DNA of 14,330 nt from positions 1 to 14,330 of the forward strand of contig JALGUI010000073.1 of NCBI GenBank assembly GCA_029820915.1, written 5' to 3'. Positions 6,867 to 14,330 of this stretch are shown here, one piece after another. The notes under the pieces were generated by a model, which was given only the letters and a program-made list of their open reading frames with translations, did not search any database and was not told the DNA's origin. The DNA is from Candidatus Zipacnadia bacterium (GTDB taxonomy: Bacteria; Armatimonadota; Zipacnadia; Zipacnadales; UBA5352). The stretch's first letter is position 1. Each line of letters begins with the position of its first letter. The position numbers and the translations under genes were made by a program.

Positions 6867-9800
6867 ACCGAGTGATCTGCGCGGAGCGCAGCGTCTGCAC
6901 CCGCTGCCCGTTCTCCGCAATGGCCTCGATCTTGATCAGGTACGTGCCCCCGGGCACCACGGTGCCCTCGGCGCTGCGCAGATCCCACACCTGCTCGTTG
7001 CGCCCGGCCTGGGCCGCACGCGACTGCACCAGATGCCGCACGCTCCGGCCCGCGATGTTCAGTACCTCGACGCTCACGCTGCACGCCGAGCTGACGTCGT
7101 AGGTCACCATGAGCCCCGCGCCGGTGCTCTGGACCGAGGCGCTGCTGATGGCCAGGCTGTCCGCACCCCTCGGCGCGACCTCCAGCGTGAAGCGCCGCAG
7201 GGCACCATCCGCGCCGGTGCTGAACACGTAGCCCGGCAGCGTGCGCGCGTACATCCGCCGCCCGGCATCGAGGTCCGTCAGGTAGACCGCAAGGTCGGCC
7301 GGCACCTGGCTCAGGTCGGGCAGCGTCAGCTCGACCTGGCTGTTCGCGATGTCGGTCTCGACCGCGAGGGTCCAGACCGTGTTGTCACCGCCTGCGGGCC
7401 TGATGTCGTGGGCCAGGCGGGCGCCGCCGTCATCCACCAGGTAGACGTCCACGCTGCCGGGGACCTGCGGCGGGTTCTCGACCCGATAGCCCGCGGCGCC
7501 GTCGCCGGAGGCGATCCCGGCCACCGTGGTGACATCGGCGCGCCCGGCGGCGCGCGCCACGATGGGCACCACCCAGCCGCCGTCGGCGACGTCGGCCTGC
7601 GCCGCCTGGCCATCAAGCAGCGAGGCGGCGGCCACGCCGAACGGGGCGGCGAAGGTCAGCGTGCCGGCGGTGCCGGTGGCCTTGAACCATGCGCCCTCCC
7701 AGGCCTCGAGGTAGTTGCGCGCCGAGTTGATCGCCGGGTCGCGCGAGATCATGCGGTAGCCGCCGATCGCGTTGTCCCAGATGAAGCCGAACGGCCTGAC
7801 CTCGGTGCTGCTCGAGGCGGTGATGTTGGCCAGGGGCAGCGCGCTCTCATACATGTTGCCCAGCATGTTCCAGCCCGTCGAGACGCCGACGCTGTAGGTC
7901 CCCGTGTCGTTCACGGGGTCGCCGGGCACCGTGACGGTGGTGTCGCCCGGGAAGTTGACGAAGAAGGCCGCGCCGGGCCGGACCAACAGCTCGAGGTGGT
8001 CCGGAGCGACCTGGCCACGCACGTACCCGGGCGGGCCGGCGGTGGGGTTCCAGCGCGCCACCTGCGTGGTCCGGAAGACATCCACCGCCCGATCTTGGCC
8101 CGCGGGCGGGTCCGTCGGCACGGCGGCCATTGTCAGCCCGCCGCTGAAGCGGTGCGTGAACTCCGTGTAGGCCGTGAAGTTGTTGCCGGTTGACGACGGA
8201 GGCACCGTTACCTGCCGCGTCGCCGGATCGAACGCCAGCCCGGCCTTGGTCGGCGTCAGCATCACCGTGGACGCCGGGATGCCGGCGATGGTGAACTGAC
8301 CGGCCTCGCTGGTCACCGCCGTCCGCGTGCCGTCGCTGACCGTCACGCCGGCGATCCGGTTGCCCTGGCTGTCGCTGATCGTGCCGGAGATCGTGTAGGT
8401 CTTCCGGGTCGCGTCGAAGTCAACGCCCGTCGCGTCCGCGGCGTCAACGTTGACCGTCCGCGACTGCGGCGTGTAGGTGTAGTCCTCGTAGCCATCGGCG
8501 TCGGCGTCGCGCGAGCAGCTCACCGTGTAGATCCCGGTGGGCACGTTCTGGATCGCGTAGTCGCCATTCGCGTCGGTGACGTCCTGGCGTGTGCCGTCGG
8601 TCACCACCACGCCCGCGATGCCGCCGTCGTCGTCGCTGACGTTCCCACTGATCTCGTAGGTGCGCTTGGTCCCGACGAAGTTCACGTCGCGCACCGATGG
8701 GCCGAGCGTGACGTCCTGCGACACCGGAGCGAAGTCGTACTCGGTCAGCGTCGGCGTCACCGTGTAGTCGCCCGCGGTCAGGCCCTGCGCGCGGTACGCG
8801 CCGTTGCCGTCCGTGCCCACCGTCTGCCCATCGACCGTAACGTCCACGCCGGGCAGCGGGTCACCGGCGGCGTTGGTGATGATGCCGCGGATGTCGAAGG
8901 TCGGCTCCGATTCGCTCGTGAAGCTCCAGTCCGCCGTGGCCGTGTTGCCGGCCTCATCGGAGGCCTCCACGTGGACGCTGTAGAGAGTCTGCCAGTCCAG
9001 GTCCTCGCTCGGCTGATAGCTTGCCGTCAGGTCCGCCGGACCGGTCTGCGCGACCGTGATGGTGAAGGTGAGCTTGCTCGTGACGTCCTCGCCGTTGACG
9101 GTCATCGTGATGCTGCTCTGGTCAACGCCCGAGCCGTTGTCGCGCACGCGCAGCGAGATGGCGGTGGTCACGGGCACGTCGGTCGAGCCGTTCGCCGGGC
9201 TGTACTGGTCGAGGATCGGGCCGGTGGTGTCGGTGGCGGTGTCCTCCTGCCAGGTGTCGGTGGCCATGGCGTTGCCCGCCAGGTCCGACACATCGACCGC
9301 GAAGGTGACCTGCGTGTTGTAGCCCCAGCCGTTGGGCGCAATGTACGACACGAGCACGTCGAGCAGATCGGTGTCGTCGATGGTCGCGTCGGCGGTCACG
9401 TCCACGCCGTCAACCTGCAGCACCAGCGTGCTCGTGTCCACGCCCGAGATGTCGTCGGTAACGTGGAACGACACCTCCGGGTCATTGACGCTGAACTGCT
9501 TGTCGGTCACCTGCGGGGCCTGGTTGTCGCTGATGGTGTCGAAGTAGTAGATCTCGTGCAGCTCGGTGCCGCCGTTGTCCTGGACGCGGACCCCGACCTT
9601 GACGTGCTCGTTGTAGTCGAAGCTGCCGCCCGGGTTGTAGTTCACGTTGATGCCGCCCGCGATGGGCGTGACCACCAGGTGCGGGGTCACCTCGATGCTG
9701 TTTACCGCGACCGTGAGCGTGGACGCGTCCACGCCCGTCCCATCGTCCAGCACGTCGAACGAGATGTCGGTGTCCAGCGCCACCTGGATCGCGTCCGGCG

Positions 9801-12800
9801 CCGGGGCCTCGTTGGCCAGGTACGGCGCGGTCGTGTCCTGAGCCGTGACCTGCGCCGTGTTGACCGCGGTGTTCTCGTTGGGCACCTCATCGTAGCCCGT
9901 CACCGCGTAGAAGTAGGTCTGGCCCGGCGTGCGGCCGGTGTCGGTCCAGGTCTGCGTGCCGGGAGCGAGGTCCGCGACCTGCGTGGCGGCGGAGGTGTCG
10001 GCAAAGTTGCCGGCGCTGCGCCACACGTGGTAGCCCGCGACGTCGATCTCCAGCGCCTCGTTGTAGCCGGTCCAGTCCAGGTCAACGGTTACGCCGCTCG
10101 GCCCGCTGGTGGCGGTCAGGTCGGCAACGCCAAGCGCGGCCGGCGCGGTGGTGTCCACATAGTTCGCATTGTCCGCCGAGCTGTCGCCCCCGTCCGGGTC
10201 AGTGTAGTCGAGGCTCAGCACGCGGCCCGTGGGGCCCGCGGGCAGATGGTACGTCCCGTCCTGGTCTGCGCCCGACTGCCCGATCGAGTTGATCTGGCCG
10301 CGGAACACGCCGGTGTTCGCGCCCGTCTCGGTCAGCGTGACGGTCTCCGTCTCTTGAGCCGCATCGTCGGAGATCGTTGCGGCGACCGTGTCGGCCGTGG
10401 CCGGAGCCGTGTTCTCGTCGGCGTCGGTGACCTCGAGGTAGAGGGTGTCGCCCTCCTCATAGGTGGCGACGTTCGCCCACGCGGCGTTGGCGAAGCGCGT
10501 CGCGCTGCCGCTGCCGATGATCGGGCCCGCGAGCGTGCCGGGGGCGGCGGGCTGTCGCACGGTGGTGTTGACGACGTAGAAGTAGTGGCTCCACGCACCG
10601 TAGCCCAGCGTCGCGCCGTTGACTGTGGCCTCATAGGTTACGCCGAGGTCGTAGGCGTCCAGATCGGCCGGGTCGCGCGTCATCACGACCTCGAGCGTGC
10701 CCGCGCCGATGTTGACCACGATGTCATCAGGCGGCGCGAGGTTGTTCGGGTCGGTGTAGTCGATGGTGAAGTCGAAGTCGGTCGCCAGCGTCCCGTACAG
10801 CGGCGCAAGCGTCGGGTTGGTGAGCGTGAAGTCCACCACAACCTGCATGTTCGACGGCGGGTCGAGGCTCAACTCGGCCTGATGCCAGTCCGAGGTCGCG
10901 CCCTGATCGTCGATGACCATCAACTGGTAGTAGTAGGGACGACTGACCAGCAGCTCCTCACCGGGGCCGAGCTGGTACTCAGTCACGCCCGGGCCCACCA
11001 TGACGTCGAGGTGCGGCGTGCTGAAGTCCAGGTTATCGTCGATCTGCAGGTGATAGCTCAGCGTGCTCGGCGGGTCGGTCGGGTCGTCGTCGCTGCCGTC
11101 CGGCCAGTCGATGAGCGGCGCCACGGTGCGGATGTCGCCGTCGGGCAGGAACTCCTCGCGCGTGAGCGTGTCGGCCCAGTACGGCGGCTGGTTCAGGTCC
11201 AGGCGGAATAGCGTGGTCGCGTTGTACGGGACGCCGCCGTCGTAGGTCCAGCCATCTGACGGCTCGTTATCGTCATCGACCGTGCCCAGCCGCCAGTACC
11301 ACACGCCCTCGGACAGCGGTGCGATGTCCGGGATGGTGAACGTCGTCTCACCCGCGCCGGTCGTGTACTCATAGGCGATCGGGGTGAACTCCTTGTCCTG
11401 GGAAAGCTGCAGCGTGTAGTGCAGTAGATCCGACGTGTCGGTCCCGTTGATGTCGCTGCCCTCGTCCCAGGCGAACTCCGGCGTCGCGTCGTGAATGACG
11501 GTCACGTCCGTGGCCAGGTGGGTCGTCGGGAAGTCCGGCGATTCGGGCGAGAACCCGCCCGCCACCACATCCGGCGGGTCGTTGACCAGCGGCCCGTCGA
11601 TGTAGGTGTCCGCGACCTCGGGATTGCGCGCCATGGGCGAGGGGTCGAGCGGCAGTTCATCGGCCACGAAGTAGTGCCGGTGGTGGCCGTCCCCGATCTC
11701 GTTCTCGGTCGGCACCGAGCGGATCCCCAGAGTGCTCACGGTGTAGCGCTCGCCGTTGGTGTAGTCGCCGTCGTGCAGGCCCGGGTCGGCCGTCGTATCG
11801 ACGTCCATCGCCAGCGCCTGCAGCGGCGTGCCCGCCGTGGTGTTCTCAATCAGCAGCCAGACGCGACCGCTCGGCGGCGGATCGTCATCCAGGTCGGTGT
11901 AGGTAATCCCGAAGGTGAAGGTGTTGGCCTGCAGGTCCTCCGCCGGGTCGAACTCCGCGTCCGTCAGCTCAGGCGCGTTAGCGCCCGGGCCGGGAATGAA
12001 GGCCGAGCCGTCGGCGAGGTCATCGACGTCCACGGCCGCCGCGCCGGCCGTGTCCGCGCTGTCCCAGGTGTCGTCGGGCGTCCCATCAAGATCGGTGTCT
12101 CTGAAGATGGTGAAGGTCTCAATGGAGCCGACGAACTTGAACTCGCCGTCCGTGAGGTGGAGCCGCCACTGATCGTCGGTGGTGGGCGGCAGGTAGGCCA
12201 GCCCGTCGGTGAGGTCGAGGTAGGCGTGGATGTCCTCCTTGTCGTCCGCGCCCTGCTGGTTGAACGCCGTCCACGTCCACGAGCTATCCTGCCGGCCGAT
12301 CTCCAGGATGATGTCATCGCGCGACTCGTGCGGGATCTCGACCTCCGCCCAGGCCCCGGGCTGGTAGCCGATCTTGTCGGTCATGAAGAAGGCGGAACTC
12401 GCGCCCTCGAACTCATCGTCACCGAGTACGCCCATGACGAAGTCGTAGGACAGGTAGGCCTTGCCGTCGCCGGCCCAGCCGCCGCCCCACGAGTTGATGA
12501 ACAGGAAGCCGCCGAAGACGTCGATGTCGTCACCATCGACGTCGCCGTCGCCATCGCTGTCGTCGGTGTCGAAGCGGTCCGCGGCATCATCGTAGCCCAC
12601 GATGCAGATCGCGTGATAGCCGTCGATTTCGTCGTCATCGAGGGGGCGCTCGTAGTAGTCATCGTCGGTCGTGGCCGCGCCGAAGTTCTCGTAGATGGGG
12701 ATGCCGATGACGAAGGGCTCGCCCAAGTCAAGCTGGTGCTTCAGTGCCGCCAGGTCCAGCTCCGTGGTGGTCGGATACGACGAGTAACTCTCGGCGCGGT

Positions 12801-13401
12801 ACGGAATGGAGTCCAGCCAGATCTGGGCGCCGCCGGCGTACTCGCTGGGCCAGCTCTTGAAGTCGGCGGCGGCGTACGGCACGTCGGCGAGGGTGGCGCA
12901 GCCCTTCTCGCTGAACAGCGTCAGCGCGCCGGAGATCGAACTCCCGCTGTCCTCGCCGCCGTTAATCTGGTTGTAGATGAAGGCGGGGCTGAACTGGTGG
13001 TCGGTGGTAGAGACGTCCCAGGTGCGCTCCTGCCACTCCTGGTAGGTCTTGTAGTAGTAGCCGGTGGCCCAGGCCGTGCACGAGCCCTGCGTCCCCTGAT
13101 CGCCGACCGGCGGCATATTCGTCGAGATGTCCGCCGTGGCCATGGGCAGCAAGCTCTTGCCGTAGGGTGGCAGGGGCAGGTTCGCCACGGGGATGCGCGC
13201 CAGCTCTGCCGGCGTCTCGGGAATCAGGCCGAGTTTGACGACCTGGCCGTCGGGGAGAACGTAGATCGGGCATTCTCCGCCCTGCGCCATTGCCGGGCCT
13301 GCCATCGGTGCCACGCACAGAGCAATAGCGACGATTGCGGCCATCAGCGACACCACTCGCATGCTCCGCGCCTCCCGGGTGTTCCGCGACTCGTTCCTCA
13401 T
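6865..13401 (-). CDS. Giant secreted C1A (papain-family) cysteine protease with multiple Ig/Fn3-like modules and FlgD-like C-terminal domain
   Basis: 2178 residues. Signal peptide 1-40 (core VVSLMAAIVAIALCV, cleavage near AMA-Q); an ATG at 13362 (residue 14) also has GGGAGG 8 bases upstream and may be the true start. Residues ~96-345 are a papain-type domain: Q102, nucleophile C108 (DQGTQGSCTAWA), H263 (YHAICIVGYDD), N303 (INSWGG); Trp after the Cys is Thr, as in many bacterial members. An acidic DxDxDG-rich insert (278-294) lies between His and Asn. Then: P-domain-like sandwich ~346-435 (EIPHESRDDIILEIG); a module at 480-608 repeated at 858-962; Fn3-like modules ~611-735, 736-850 and 1086-1190; a DADENT-type module ~980-1085; three Ig-like repeats 1190-1497; three carboxypeptidase-regulatory-like repeats 1500-1745; a beta-rich GWNMLGN domain ~1746-1925; shared C-terminal module 1940-2178. 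Probably surface-attached or secreted. Protease activity is inferred from the intact catalytic residues. Confidence 0.9.
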   Translation of the reverse strand: MRNESRNTREARSMRVVSLMAAIVAIALCVAPMAGPAMAQGGECPIYVLPDGQVVKLGLIPETPAELARIPVANLPLPPYGKSLLPMATADISTNMPPVGDQGTQGSCTAWATGYYYKTYQEWQERTWDVSTTDHQFSPAFIYNQINGGEDSGSSISGALTLFSEKGCATLADVPYAAADFKSWPSEYAGGAQIWLDSIPYRAESYSSYPTTTELDLAALKHQLDLGEPFVIGIPIYENFGAATTDDDYYERPLDDDEIDGYHAICIVGYDDAADRFDTDDSDGDGDVDGDDIDVFGGFLFINSWGGGWAGDGKAYLSYDFVMGVLGDDEFEGASSAFFMTDKIGYQPGAWAEVEIPHESRDDIILEIGRQDSSWTWTAFNQQGADDKEDIHAYLDLTDGLAYLPPTTDDQWRLHLTDGEFKFVGSIETFTIFRDTDLDGTPDDTWDSADTAGAAAVDVDDLADGSAFIPGPGANAPELTDAEFDPAEDLQANTFTFGITYTDLDDDPPPSGRVWLLIENTTAGTPLQALAMDVDTTADPGLHDGDYTNGERYTVSTLGIRSVPTENEIGDGHHRHYFVADELPLDPSPMARNPEVADTYIDGPLVNDPPDVVAGGFSPESPDFPTTHLATDVTVIHDATPEFAWDEGSDINGTDTSDLLHYTLQLSQDKEFTPIAYEYTTGAGETTFTIPDIAPLSEGVWYWRLGTVDDDNEPSDGWTYDGGVPYNATTLFRLDLNQPPYWADTLTREEFLPDGDIRTVAPLIDWPDGSDDDPTDPPSTLSYHLQIDDNLDFSTPHLDVMVGPGVTEYQLGPGEELLVSRPYYYQLMVIDDQGATSDWHQAELSLDPPSNMQVVVDFTLTNPTLAPLYGTLATDFDFTIDYTDPNNLAPPDDIVVNIGAGTLEVVMTRDPADLDAYDLGVTYEATVNGATLGYGAWSHYFYVVNTTVRQPAAPGTLAGPIIGSGSATRFANAAWANVATYEEGDTLYLEVTDADENTAPATADTVAATISDDAAQETETVTLTETGANTGVFRGQINSIGQSGADQDGTYHLPAGPTGRVLSLDYTDPDGGDSSADNANYVDTTAPAALGVADLTATSGPSGVTVDLDWTGYNEALEIDVAGYHVWRSAGNFADTSAATQVADLAPGTQTWTDTGRTPGQTYFYAVTGYDEVPNENTAVNTAQVTAQDTTAPYLANEAPAPDAIQVALDTDISFDVLDDGTGVDASTLTVAVNSIEVTPHLVVTPIAGGINVNYNPGGSFDYNEHVKVGVRVQDNGGTELHEIYYFDTISDNQAPQVTDKQFSVNDPEVSFHVTDDISGVDTSTLVLQVDGVDVTADATIDDTDLLDVLVSYIAPNGWGYNTQVTFAVDVSDLAGNAMATDTWQEDTATDTTGPILDQYSPANGSTDVPVTTAISLRVRDNGSGVDQSSITMTVNGEDVTSKLTFTITVAQTGPADLTASYQPSEDLDWQTLYSVHVEASDEAGNTATADWSFTSESEPTFDIRGIITNAAGDPLPGVDVTVDGQTVGTDGNGAYRAQGLTAGDYTVTPTLTEYDFAPVSQDVTLGPSVRDVNFVGTKRTYEISGNVSDDDGGIAGVVVTDGTRQDVTDANGDYAIQNVPTGIYTVSCSRDADADGYEDYTYTPQSRTVNVDAADATGVDFDATRKTYTISGTISDSQGNRIAGVTVSDGTRTAVTSEAGQFTIAGIPASTVMLTPTKAGLAFDPATRQVTVPPSSTGNNFTAYTEFTHRFSGGLTMAAVPTDPPAGQDRAVDVFRTTQVARWNPTAGPPGYVRGQVAPDHLELLVRPGAAFFVNFPGDTTVTVPGDPVNDTGTYSVGVSTGWNMLGNMYESALPLANITASSSTEVRPFGFIWDNAIGGYRMISRDPAINSARNYLEAWEGAWFKATGTAGTLTFAAPFGVAAASLLDGQAAQADVADGGWVVPIVARAAGRADVTTVAGIASGDGAAGYRVENPPQVPGSVDVYLVDDGGARLAHDIRPAGGDNTVWTLAVETDIANSQVELTLPDLSQVPADLAVYLTDLDAGRRMYARTLPGYVFSTGADGALRRFTLEVAPRGADSLAISSASVQSTGAGLMVTYDVSSACSVSVEVLNIAGRSVRHLVQSRAAQAGRNEQVWDLRSAEGTVVPGGTYLIKIEAIAENGQRVQTLRSAQITR
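6868..7578 (-). repeat. C-terminal module of the giant protein shared with the next upstream gene (copy 1)
   Basis: Residues ~1942-2178: WVVPIVARAAG, (V/D)NPP, VD(V/L)Y..DDGG.RLA.D, LPDLS.VP, G(R/K)RMYART, RRF.LEVA, then a FlgD-like Ig domain containing SVEVLNIAGR and GTYLIKIEA, ending in Arg. The second copy lies at 13586-14330 with collinear landmarks. In FlgD and type IX secretion proteins similar terminal domains serve in export or anchoring. Confidence 0.8.
8167..8904 (-). repeat. Three tandem carboxypeptidase-regulatory-like repeats
   Basis: Residues 1500-1578, 1579-1667 and 1668-1745. Each reads roughly I-x-G-x-(I/V)-x-(N/D) ... G-V-x-V-(T/S)-D-G ... V-T-x-x-G-x-(Y/F)-x-I-x-x-(V/I)-P ... 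T-P. Copies 2 and 3 share the VxDGTRxxVT segment almost exactly; copy 2 has an added DADADGYEDY acidic stretch. The same domain type stands alone in the neighbouring lipoprotein. Confidence 0.8.
8911..9834 (-). repeat. Three tandem Ig-like (Big_5-like) repeats
   Basis: Residues 1190-1295, 1296-1394 and 1395-1497 each begin with a (T/N)xxP element, carry a D-x-x-S/T-G-V-D-x-S-(S/T) motif followed by a V-(D/N)-(G/S)-x-(D/E)-V-T strand, and end near an AGN or aromatic-D strand. The pattern is that of bacterial Ig-like spacer domains that lift a catalytic domain from the cell surface. Confidence 0.7.
10516..10830 (-). repeat. Second copy of the repeated YTD-type beta module
   Basis: Residues 858-962: FDFTIDYTDPNNLAPP, V-V-N-I-G, M-T-R-D, Y-D-L-G-V-T-Y, then YGAWSHYFYVVN and an ending GPII. 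Same landmark order as residues 480-608, but about 25 residues shorter. Two Fn3-like modules separate the copies. Confidence 0.6.
11578..11964 (-). repeat. First copy of a repeated YTD-type beta module in the giant protein
   Basis: Residues 480-608: FTFGITYTDLDDDPPP, V-x-L-x-I-E, D-Y-T-N-G-x-x-Y, then GDGHHRHYFVAD and an ending GPLVND. The order of these landmarks recurs at residues 858-962. Predicted beta-sandwich of unnamed type; at DNA level the two copies have diverged. Confidence 0.6.
12520..12570 (-). other. Acidic dockerin/EF-hand-like insert between catalytic His and Asn of the protease
   Basis: Residues 278-294 of the giant protein read DTDDSDGDGDVDGDDID, with D-x-D-G-D-x-D spacing like the calcium loops of dockerins and thrombospondin type 3 repeats. 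It sits 15 residues after H263 and 9 before N303, in a loop that is short in ordinary C1A enzymes. Calcium binding is inferred from spacing only. Confidence 0.55.
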
Positions 13402-13538
13402 CTCCCGATGCCTCCCGTGCTACAACAGGCGTCGCCCAGCGGTGGCGGCGCTCGCCTCCGCGTGACCGGTTGACAGGACCGGCGACACTGGCCGAGCACA
13501 CCCCGGCCGCGCCGCCCCGTGACTGTGTGGTCGTCACC

Positions 13539-13571
13539 CGCCCCGCGGCGAGGCGAACCTGCCGCGGGGCG
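13539..13571 (-). terminator. Hairpin terminator after the right-edge secreted-protein gene
   Basis: An 11-bp perfect stem (CGCCCCGCGGC and complement) with an 11-base loop starts 12 bases after the TAG stop. No T-run follows. In the rest of the 181-base gap to the giant gene I see only two GGGAGG ribosome sites near 13375 and 13410-13416, and no convincing promoter. Confidence 0.55.
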
Positions 13572-13582
13572 AGATTGGCTGT

Positions 13583-14330
13583 CTAGCGGTTCAGGCTCAG
13601 CGGCACCAGCGCCTGCACCTGTTGACCATCGTCGGCGTGCGCGGTGATGCGCACCAGGTAGCGGCCGGCCGGGCACTGCGTCCCGGTGGCGCCGCGGCCG
13701 TTCCAGCTCGTGGTGGACACGCCGGCGGGCGCCAGGTCGCCGCCCGGCGTCGCCACGCGGCGCCCGGCGATGTTCAGCACCTCGACGCTCACCTGCGCCT
13801 CGGCCGACAGCGTGTAGCTGACGGTCATGCGCCCGCCGACCGACGTGGCGGTCGCGCTGGTGATCATCAGCCCGGCGTCGCCACGGTCGGCGACCTCCAG
13901 CCGGAAGCGCCTGGTGCCGCCCTCGCCGGAGTCGTAGCTGTATGAGGTCATGGTCCGGGCGTACATTCGCTTCCCGGCCGCCTCATCGACGAGGACCACC
14001 GACTTGTCCACCGGCACCTCGGACAGGTCGGGCAGCGCCAGCTCGACCTCGACGCCCGCCATGTCGGTGGCCACGGCGAACTCCCACATCTCGACGGGAC
14101 CGGCGGCGGCGCGCACATCAACGGCCAGCCTGCGGCCGCCATCGCCGACGAAGTACAGGTCCACGTACGGCCCGATCGCCGGCGGGTTATCCACGCTGTA
14201 GGCCGCCGGGTCGCCGGCCGCCTGTGGCAGCACGCCGGCGAAGCTGGCCGCGTCCATCGCGCCGGCGGCGCGCGCCACGACCGGGATGACCCAGGCGTCC
14301 GCCGCGGGCCGGCGCGCGGCCTGCGCCGCG
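13583..14330 (-). CDS. C-terminal part of a large secreted protein, paralogous to the end of the giant protease (partial, N-terminus off the right edge)
   Basis: The frame is open to the right edge (about 248 residues visible) and ends in TAG. An internal GTG at 14278 is not the start, because homology to the giant protein continues upstream of it (AAQAA ... AWVIPVVARAAG against QAAQAD ... GWVVPIVARAAG). Landmarks run in the same order as in the giant protein: VDNPP, VDLYFVGDGGRRLAVDVR, ALPDLSEVP, KRMYART, RRFRLEVADRG, then a FlgD-like Ig domain with SVEVLNIAGR, AGRYLVRI and a final NR. By analogy the full protein should carry a signal peptide and other surface modules upstream. Function is unknown; the visible part is probably only a sorting or anchoring end. 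It may be co-transcribed with the giant gene, though a hairpin lies between them. Confidence 0.85.
   Translation of the reverse strand, partial: AAQAARRPAADAWVIPVVARAAGAMDAASFAGVLPQAAGDPAAYSVDNPPAIGPYVDLYFVGDGGRRLAVDVRAAAGPVEMWEFAVATDMAGVEVELALPDLSEVPVDKSVVLVDEAAGKRMYARTMTSYSYDSGEGGTRRFRLEVADRGDAGLMITSATATSVGGRMTVSYTLSAEAQVSVEVLNIAGRRVATPGGDLAPAGVSTTSWNGRGATGTQCPAGRYLVRITAHADDGQQVQALVPLSLNR

Noticed and set aside
8167..9834. Repeated domains as a DNA-level tandem repeat or CRISPR array
   Set aside because: Repeats are visible in the protein only; the nucleotide copies are diverged, unequal in length and without regular spacers.
8971..13473. Very long plus-strand open frames (746 and 660 residues) opposite the giant gene
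   Set aside because: They are antisense shadows produced by high GC and the Asp/Val/Gly-rich coding of the giant gene: compositionally biased (Arg, Val, His, Gly), with no domains, while the minus strand carries clear catalytic motifs.
13470..13498. TTGACA on the plus strand as a promoter
   Set aside because: A perfect -35 hexamer, but no -10-like sequence at 16-18 bases and no plus-strand gene downstream.

Overview
The window is a very GC-rich bacterial fragment in which almost every gene lies on the minus strand; only one gene (an esterase) is on the plus strand. Gene content suggests an uncultured free-living polymer degrader of the Armatimonadota/Planctomycetota kind: a fused hexulose-phosphate synthase/RraA protein, a PL22 oligogalacturonate-lyase-like propeller, a PQQ-type propeller, and giant secreted multi-Ig proteins ending in FlgD-like domains. 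The phylum is an inference from gene style, not from a marker gene.

Region 1 (1-4200, minus strand) is a tight four-gene operon read from a recognisable sigma-70 promoter at about 4172-4200: folP (dihydropteroate synthase with an N-terminal extension), 5-formyltetrahydrofolate cyclo-ligase, a PL22-like lyase, and a HPS-RraA fusion that runs off the left edge. Neighbouring genes touch or overlap (TGATG at two junctions, a 3-base gap at the third), so translational coupling is likely. The set combines folate/one-carbon chemistry, a possible formaldehyde-fixing enzyme and oligogalacturonate cleavage.

Region 2 (4275-6336): a plus-strand CE7-like alpha/beta esterase, apparently broken by one missing base near codon 30, converges on a minus-strand secreted PQQ-type beta-propeller protein. 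The last propeller blade is cut off and replaced by an Arg-rich tail that reads antisense through the end of the esterase gene. Both genes next to this junction therefore look damaged or mis-assembled.

Region 3 (6371-14330, minus strand) is devoted to the cell envelope and secretion: a small lipoprotein with one carboxypeptidase-regulatory-like domain; a 2178-residue secreted papain-family protease with a P-domain-like module, a long string of Fn3/Ig-like modules and three carboxypeptidase-regulatory-like repeats; and the C-terminal part of a second large secreted protein (right edge) sharing the giant protein's last ~240 residues. That shared end is probably an export or cell-surface anchoring module.

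I saw no tRNA, rRNA, CRISPR array, insertion sequence or phage gene. All gaps between genes are under 200 bases. The long plus-strand open frames opposite the giant gene are GC-driven shadows.
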